From contig OZ020622.1 in the NCBI GenBank assembly GCA_963971575.1, positions 2,022,279 through 2,086,278 of the forward strand: a DNA stretch of 64,000 nucleotides, written 5' to 3'. This stretch comes from Liopterus haemorrhoidalis (lineage: Eukaryota > Arthropoda > Insecta > Coleoptera > Dytiscidae). Positions 34,031 through 43,000 of the stretch are shown one piece after another; position 1 is the stretch's first letter; every line of letters starts with the position of its first letter. The position numbers were made by a program, and so were the translations under genes. A model generated the notes under the pieces. It was given only the letters and a program-made list of their open reading frames with translations, did not search any database and was not told where the DNA came from.

Positions 34031-37000
34031 CTACAAAAAAAAAAAAAAAAAAGTTTTGATAAATGCAATAGACCATATTAGTAACTACGTCACAAAATGG
34101 GATTCAGTGCTGCCGCCTCGCGGTTTTATTCCTTTTATTTGAATTTAGCATGTTGTTTTTTTGTTAAATTGTATTTTGGAAATATAAATTAAGTTTTCAA
34201 AGTAAGAAAATACTTCATATCAAATCTACAAGTCAATATTTATTAAAGTTCTTATTTTATACATTATAACTCAATATGTCATTATTTTTGCAGAAATATT
34301 ATTTTGCAGGTTAATTTTGAAAATTTTACGTTAATAATCGTTATTATGGCAAGTAACATAGCAATAAGTGTGTATGCCATATCTAAATGGTTTGAAGGAA
34401 TAATATGTTTTTATTTTATCCATTATTGTTTTTCATTTACTTCTGTCAAAAAACGAAAAAATTTACAATTAAGAATGTAGCTGTAATGGTTACAATTTGG
34501 AGCAAAACAATACACCATTATGCATTCTAAAACAATATATTAATGAGTACTTAGTGTTAATTAAATAAATACTAAAGATATTTCGATTTTCATATTATTT
34601 AAAAACGTAACCTATTAATATATCTTTATTATTCATCATATAATTCATTATTCTATAATATAAAGTATCTGGATTTTATATATTAGTATATATTTATCAA
34701 AAATATATATCTTTCAATAAAATTACTTGAGAAATGTGTAGATATTAAGTATTCAAATAAATGTTTTGAGTCCAAAGTATGTATATTTTATTTTCTCTGT
34801 GAGTATAACCTAGCACCAACATTATAACCTCTGAAAATATTCATTTACAAACAGCAAATTTTATCATAAATGGATTCACATGTATTTGTATATTTTTTAA
34901 ATGCTCGGTTATAATTGAAATAAACTGTATACAGCAAGTAAAAACCAATCATTCGTTTCTTACTAATGTGTTGTTGGTTGTTACTTCATGAAACAATGGA
35001 TACTGATTTGGTAGTGTGGTATCACCTGCGTATAGAATAGTTTTGGCATTTTATATATAAGCTGGTAAGTCATTTATGTAGACCAAAAACAACAGTGGAC
35101 CCAAAATTGAGTCTTGTGGAACTCCAAAAAGAATGGTTTGTTCCTTTGACTGAGAGTTGTTTGACCTCACGTATTGCTTTCGCTTTCGGTCTACCAGAAA
35201 AGATTCAAGCAGTGATTGGGATATTGATTGTCTCATCATCTGCGATATGCTATTCCGAAATACTGCTATTTTCTTAGTAAAGAATTTGCTTACCTCTGTA
35301 ACAGGTAGCTGTTCCATATAACACCTTTGCAAGCAACTCAGATCCGATAACAATTGTTCTCCATCTTGCGACAATTCTTCACGCAGTCGAGTGTAATGTC
35401 TCGAAGCGGTTCCCGAGCCAGCGGGAACGCCACAAGTTCTGCACAGTTCTTCCGAGCTGCTCCAAATACCTTGCCATTGACCTGCTTGACCACCTCCCGA
35501 CTTCCATATACCTGATTCAAATAAAATAATCTTAACTGAATTTGCACTATTTCAACGTTAAGATTTTAACAGGTTGCTTAGAGAATAGACCCGTCACAAA
35601 GTTAAATAGGGGATACGCATAAAATTTGTATTTCCTTAAAACTACATTATTTTGATATGTTAATGTTAGTTATGTCACCTAACAAAACAAAAATTACATT
35701 TTAATTAATATTATAGCCAAATTTTTGAATTAAAATATTGTAAATTTGAAATAAGCCGACCACGGAGCGAAGGTTGCCGAGTAAAACGACTGAGTATGAC
35801 GTCAAACGATAGGGGTTTCACATCACAGATACAGCTACAACATAATCTTTACACGTGTGTGTATTGTATTGTTCGAGAGTTTTGTATTTGTTTTTAAGCA
35901 ATTTTTCACGCATTTATTATTAAAATGGCAGATAAAGATTTTGTTAGGGCTCAGAGTGATAATTTACCCAACTTTGATGCATTTATGCTCATGGAATATA
36001 TGAAAAATAATTAATGCTACAGTGCTGAGGAAATACAATACGTGGTGTCAAAGTAATTTTTATTTTATATTCTATAACTTTATGTAAACAAACGCTGCAA
36101 CTCTGTAAAATGTAAATATTTATGTAATTTAGATATCAGAATTTTACTACATTGTTTACATGAAGTTACAAAACGTTAGAGGCATAATTGAAATACTGCA
36201 ATATAAGTTATTTGTATCTATTTTAATATAAAATTTAATTCGGTAAACATGTATAAATTGTTTTTATAGAATTAAACTTTATTTTAACTAAAATCACTCT
36301 AACTTTACATAACCTATGAAAGTTATACAAACAAATTAGTTCACAACAGATTATGTACGCCGGTAAGCTAGTGTCATACGTCAGTTAGAAGGGGTATGAC
36401 GTCACACGTCGTTTTCGCGCGCTACATACATTTATGATTTTTTTAAGCCTTCAAATTACAAAAAAAAAAAAACTGTTTTTTATGTTTATATGCAACAAGA
36501 GGAATATAATAAAAAATAAAAAAAAATCATGCCTATCCCCTATTGTCAGTTCAATATGTTTACCTTCTTGTTCAGGTTTGAGCCAAACGGAAGACCAGTT
36601 ATTATTACACTTGTCGCATTTCTTCCAATTATTAATCCAAGTATCCAGTTCGGTGCTCTCCGATCTCTGGCCATGGATTGAACACATCTCGCTACTCGCA
36701 TTAAACAACGGTTCTAATTTCGTAGCAACTTTCGTTCGAATATGAGAACAATCACAATCGCACTCTGGGGTAGCCATGTCGCACAGTAGTTCTTCATCAC
36801 CTATAAAAATTAATATGAATACAGTGAACCCTCAATCAAACGGACCCCGATTTAACGGACAAAATTTTCGGATCTCAAAAATTATTTATTTTCTTAACTC
36901 TTCCTTCAAACTCTAACTTTTCTTAACCAATTCTGTAACTCAGTTACTATGATCACAGTAACTAAATTTGTAACTATTAGCAAGGTCAGTTACTATCATA

Positions 37001-40000
37001 GCAACTTTGGGGTATTTCGTATTCCGTAAGACAAAAGTTACTACAATATTTAGTAACATGTTACTATAAAAGTTCCTATCATAGTAACTACCAAATGCTG
37101 GTGTTTATAAGTAATAACTTAGTTCTTCTGAAGATAAAAATGGCCGACATTTGATTTATATAATTTTTAAATATAATAGAAAATAAATATTAATAAAGAA
37201 AATTATATAAATTAAATATATATATATAAAATATGTATGTATGAGTGTAGGTAAATGTTTATATTGCAGGAGATGAAATATATTAAAGATTATAAAGTCT
37301 TTTCCAATTGCTCATTTTTATTATGAGTCTTTTTTTAAATTATTTTTAAAAAAATTGATGTGAAGTGTGAATATTCACACATTTCATGGTTTCGCAGGTA
37401 TATAATAAGTGAAGGCGGTATGCTGAGTGTGTAGGACAAATTTTACTTTGTAGTAATCACGGCAAAATGAACGATATTTTTAAAATAATTTATCGCCTGT
37501 TAATCATATAATAAGACTGGTGATTAAATTTACGCTCATAAAAATTAAATACAACATTTGTCAAAATATAACTAGAATTTTGACAAAATAATTTCAACAT
37601 AATAAAAATGCAAAAAAAAAAACAGAAAAATTAAAATTCACTCCGTACTCGAACTCGAAACCCTTCGTTCCAGCCCATTTTAGCTTACAACACCAGTGCT
37701 CTAACCCATTACGCCATCGCATAAAAAATGCGTTATTTTCCGAAAACATAATCTGATCAAAAATTCCTGTTGTACTATTTCGGTTCACACCAATATACAT
37801 TACTTAGAATTTTTTTAGATTTTTAGTTTAAACCATCTGGGCTACAGGGTGTGGGACAAAAATTTTTTTGCACAATTTTGGCAAAAATCGCATCAAAATA
37901 ATTTATTTTGCAAAAATAAAAATTTGATCGTTAATCCACGTACTAAGAGCTTTCATTTGATACCGTACTCAAAATTTAAAAAAAATATTTTTGTTTTCGA
38001 TGAGCACATATTTGTTTATATTTTTAGGGGGGGTATGTTTTTTAGATGTTTTAGTATTTTTCCTATGTGCGGGTCAAAGAGTTGTATAAGCATGCCAAAT
38101 TTCAACTCTCTAGGTTTAGCCGTTTGGCTACAATTTTTACCGAACAGACAGACAGACCGACAGACGACAAAATGACGGTATAAGGGTTTTTTGGTCATAC
38201 CTACAAAACCCTAAAAATAGTCTGTTTTTAAAAAATGGAGGGGGGAGGGTTATAAATGAGACGTATGGAAGTAACGACGAAACAAGGAAAATGCATCGAA
38301 GTAATAAAAAATCCAGCTTCATGGGAGGTTCTAACCCCCAAATCCCACACGCCTACGCCACTGGTTCTATTGTCGAGAATTTGTCTTTGCATTCCGTTTT
38401 TTTTTTTTAAATTTCTTACTCATTTTTTTTATATTTTATAAATTATACCATAATATATATTATATAACAATAAAATAATGTAAGCAATACAATATTTTGA
38501 CATTTTTAACCTCAACTGTCATCTGTATACCACCAATGCGCATGCGTGTTGCGCTTCTGTAACTAACTTCATTCTTTTCTCAGTAACTGTCACTAAGATA
38601 TAACTTTCATAGCGACGTCACTACAGTTGGATATTACAGAAAACGAAAAATGTTAGTTACTATTAAAGTCATTATAAAAGTTATCTTGTAGTAACGTTAC
38701 TACATAGTAACTATTAAAGTAACTTTTTACAGAATTGATGTATTTGCAATAGGAGAGAAAATATATAAATTTTTAAAATATTTTTTTTTATCAAACTGAC
38801 TACATATGAGGGATTTTTAATCTTACCTGGGAAAAAAAATTCTTCAGGATCACACAAAACACGTTTCTTAGCGGGCACTTCTTGTGGAGATGTTGAAGTA
38901 ATTTCAGGTTCAGATATACATTCAGTTTGACAACATTTTTCATTTTGTTTAACACAAAATTTCAGGATAAATTCTCTTTCAATTGAATAACAGCTATCAT
39001 TATCTGTATCCCATTTTTGTTCTTGTGTATCTTTTACCCTGTATTCCATATATTTTTTTGGTGTATCAAACTCAGTTTCCAACACAAGTAAACCGCTATC
39101 ACTTCTCTTATAATTAACACGTTCAAGACTACTTCGAATTGCAAATGTTGTACCATCAGCGTAACCTTGTTGAAAGTCTTCTTGTTTAATCGGTCGAAAA
39201 TGTGTTCGTGCTGAAGTTAGGAGATCTTCTTCAACTTCTTTAACATCGGTTGGTTGCGTAACAATAGGTTGAGACGTTGGGAATGTAGTTACACCTAAGA
39301 CCTGCTTAGGAACAACTTCTTTAAAACAACTTTCTTCGTCATTATGATTTAACGTCATAAGACTTTCGTTAACTTGTTTATTCTTTTTAAAACCCAACGG
39401 TGAATATTTCTCAAAGTTTTCAGCGTCAGACCATTTCCTATTCAATCGATCTATTGGAAAACCCAACTCCCAAGGCAAAGACATAAAATCAGTTTTCAGA
39501 TTGTTATTATCAAGATTTTCGTAGAGTAGATTTGTTTCGTTCTCCTGCATATTTTTATCGATGTTTAAATAATTGAATTGATCTCCGAGAATCTTATCGG
39601 CTTCCAACGATTCATTGTATAAATTACAGTATGAATCGTATAAACTTTTATTATCGTCACTGTAATCGGACCAGATTGAACTTGTAATATTTGTTCCGCA
39701 TTGAATAAATGATTTGTTATTAACTGTTTTTTTATTATTATTCAATATTTCAGCAGTTGGAGAAGCTAATAATTCTTGTAGATCAACAGGTAAATCTTGA
39801 TATTCATTCTGATTGTTTTCACAATTTTCATTCCAAAGAGCTTCTATCGATTGATCAAATTTAGCGACAAGTTTTGCTAAATGTTTATCATCATCTTTAG
39901 ATTCTTCTTCAACATTTGTGTCTGACGTGGAATATCCTTCATCGGCTCGATTCTGACGATTTTTAAAATAAATATCCCAGTCTGAAATATCTGATTTTTC

Positions 40001-43000
40001 CATACTTCGTGTAAAACCAAAATCTACTTTTTTACGGGCAAATGATATTCGAGGCTTTCCCCCTGAACGAGATTTCATATCAGATTCAGTTTTATTTGTG
40101 TATTTCTCACCACAAGAAGTTGAACGATTTAGCTTTCTACCTGTTAATACAAAAAAATACCTGTTAATAAATATTGGGATCCCTCAGGGTTCAGTTTTAG
40201 GGCCTCTGTTATTTATTATCTATATAAATGACTTTCCACCAGTGATGGGCGCGTAAGTTACATGATGTAAGTTACCTCATTGTTGACGCGTAAACAATGA
40301 TGTAAAGTAAACACAAAAACTCTTGTAAACAATGTAAACATTGTAAACAATGATTTAGACATGCGCACTTGTTTTGAATTATAGAACCTCATTTTCAAAA
40401 CATTTTTATCAATAATAAAATTTTAATGAAACGATTTTAAATGAAAAAGTATCATTATACAGGTGTTACATACAAATTAGTAAATATGAATATGAAAAAT
40501 AAAAAACTTGTTTCTTTAAAAAATTCAATCTATTTTTTTAATAACAAAATACATTAAATTTCCCCTTTAAGAAAATCAGCCTATATTTTTTAATAACGAA
40601 AAGATTCATTGCCAATTTTGCATAACGCCCTATATTTTCTTTCATTTTCTTTAATTAAAACAAAACCTAGTTCTTCAGAACTATTCCTTCGGTTTCTTCC
40701 CACCATTTTTTAATTAAATTTATTGTTTTGAACTGAATATACTTGTTCATTAACCGTATATTATTCGTATTAAATAACTAAAACTAACCTCATTATTTGA
40801 CAGTTTAAAAAGTTTACATTGTTGACAAGTTTACCAATTGTTTACATAAGTTTACACGTAAACGTAAACAATTAAAGTTTACGTGTAAACGCCCATCACT
40901 GCTTTCCACTGGCCCTAGCTGATTTTGTTGCGGATGATACTAGTAATAATAATAATAATAATAATAATATCTTTATTTAATAGCACAGTGGCCAAAGTAG
41001 TATTGTAAAAAATTTACGTGAAGTGTGAATTTTAACACATTTCAGGATTTCGCAGGTATTTAGTAAGTGAATGATGATTATTTGGAATGCCAAAACAAAT
41101 TAATGTTAAAATATTTTTTTATTAATTTTAATTCGAATGCCTAATACCATTATTTGGGTTTCTAAATATTTGCAGTATTTTTTTTTATATAGTAAAATTC
41201 ATTAATATTTTAAAAATTGCGCCTACGGCTTCCATAGGTTGTTTAAGTCATAAATTCCGCCCCTCTGATTTTGTATACATTCAAACATAGAATTAAATTA
41301 TAATTTCAACACTTCCCACGTTAGTAAATTTACGCTTTTAAAAATTAAATGCAACATTTACCAAAATATAACTAGAATTTTGACAAAATAATTTAAACAA
41401 ATGAAAACTGCAAAAAAAAAAAAAACAAAAAAATTAAAATTGACAGGATTCGAACCCTAGTTTGCAAGTTACCTGCTTGACAAATTAGAAAACCAATGAC
41501 TAAACGCACATAGCTATGAGCGGTGACGTATCAACTTGGTTACATAACGAATTAAATATTTAACATATTTTGGTTAAAAACACAAAAAATGCATTATTTT
41601 CCGAAAACATAATCTGATCAAAAATTCCTGTTGTACTATTCCGGTTCACACCAATATACATTACTTAGAATTTTTTCAGATTTTTAGTTTAAACCATCTG
41701 GGCTACAGGGTGTGGGACAAAAATTTTTTTGCACAATTTTGACAAAAATCGTGTCAAAATAATTTATTTTGCAAAAATAAAATTTTGATCGTTAATCCAC
41801 GTACTAAGGGCTTTCATTTGATACCCTACTCAGAATTTTAAAAAAATATTTTATTTTTCGTAGAGCACATATTTGTTTATATTTTTAGGGGGATATGTTT
41901 TTTAGATGTTTTTGTATTTTTCCTATGTGCGGGTCAAAGAGTTGTATAAGCATGCCAAATTTCAACTCTCTAGGTTTAGCCGTTTGGCTACAACTTTTAC
42001 CGAACAGACGACAAAATGACGGTATAAGGGTTTTTTGGTCATACCTACAAAACCCTAAAAATGTAGACATAAAAAATAAAATAAAAAATAATTTACCAGA
42101 TTTTCTCTTGCTGTAAATATGCGGGATGAGAGTGATAATATTATTGCCTGATTTGAGAGGTGGAAAAGCTGCGTAATAGCGTTTAGCAAGGTCCAAAGGT
42201 GAGTCAATAAGCTCGGGTTTCTCGATAATATCTGACGATACTTTGTTCTCCTTATTTTCAGAGCTGCTCTTGAAATCTTTCAACTTCTCACACAATTCAT
42301 CAACCAACGATTCAATACCACATTTCTGAAAAAAATTACAATAAAATACTTTTGATCTAAACACTAACAAAGAGTGCAGAGGGAAAAATGATCACATAAG
42401 AGCATTGGCAAAACATTAGTTCAGTAGCTCATTGGCAAAAGCAACTACATATATTGAGAAGTGACATTACCTATAGAGGCGCTGTTGTCGCTAACAAAAT
42501 GGCGATTGGAATAGGGGAAACTTCCTAAGCGCCCTGACATCTGGTGGCAATTTGTTAAAGATACGAAAGCCACATTGTTTTGTTTTGTTCAATGGAGAAA
42601 TACGTGTTTTTTTGTTGTTTGCGTTTTATTTTTGTGTATCATGGAAAAAAAAAACAATCAATTTTGTTGTGTGTCGCAATGTAAATCGTGAATAATGAAG
42701 AATCCTTCTTAAACATTCCATAATTTACCTAAATCGAAAAAAATATCAATTGAAACGACGTTTGGAGGCAGAGAGAAAGTGGATCGTAGGTTTTTATGGA
42801 CTCAAAAACTAAAATTGGGCAAAAATCCAAGCCCATGCATGCATGTTTGCCCGTTGCATTTTATGGAAAGTGATTTTTTAAGTCCAAAAGCATTTATCGC
42901 ACCCAAAATTTGCCTAAATCATCCGTTGATATATTAAAAGGCCCTTCTACTTTTTCAGACAGAGATATTAATTTTTACTAATATATTTACCATATTTTAG

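Noticed and set aside
35338..35547. 69-codon reverse frame overlapping exon 6
   Set aside because: It begins in the intron, and its frame conflicts with both neighbouring exon phases, whereas the alternative frame joins exons 5 and 7 exactly.
36434..36745. 103-codon forward frame over exon 5
   Set aside because: Antisense shadow of the real exon plus a poly-A tract from element E2.
41446..41520. Functional tRNA gene in repeat B4
   Set aside because: Has a B-box-like sequence, but the acceptor and anticodon stems do not pair; treated as a tRNA-like module of the repeat.
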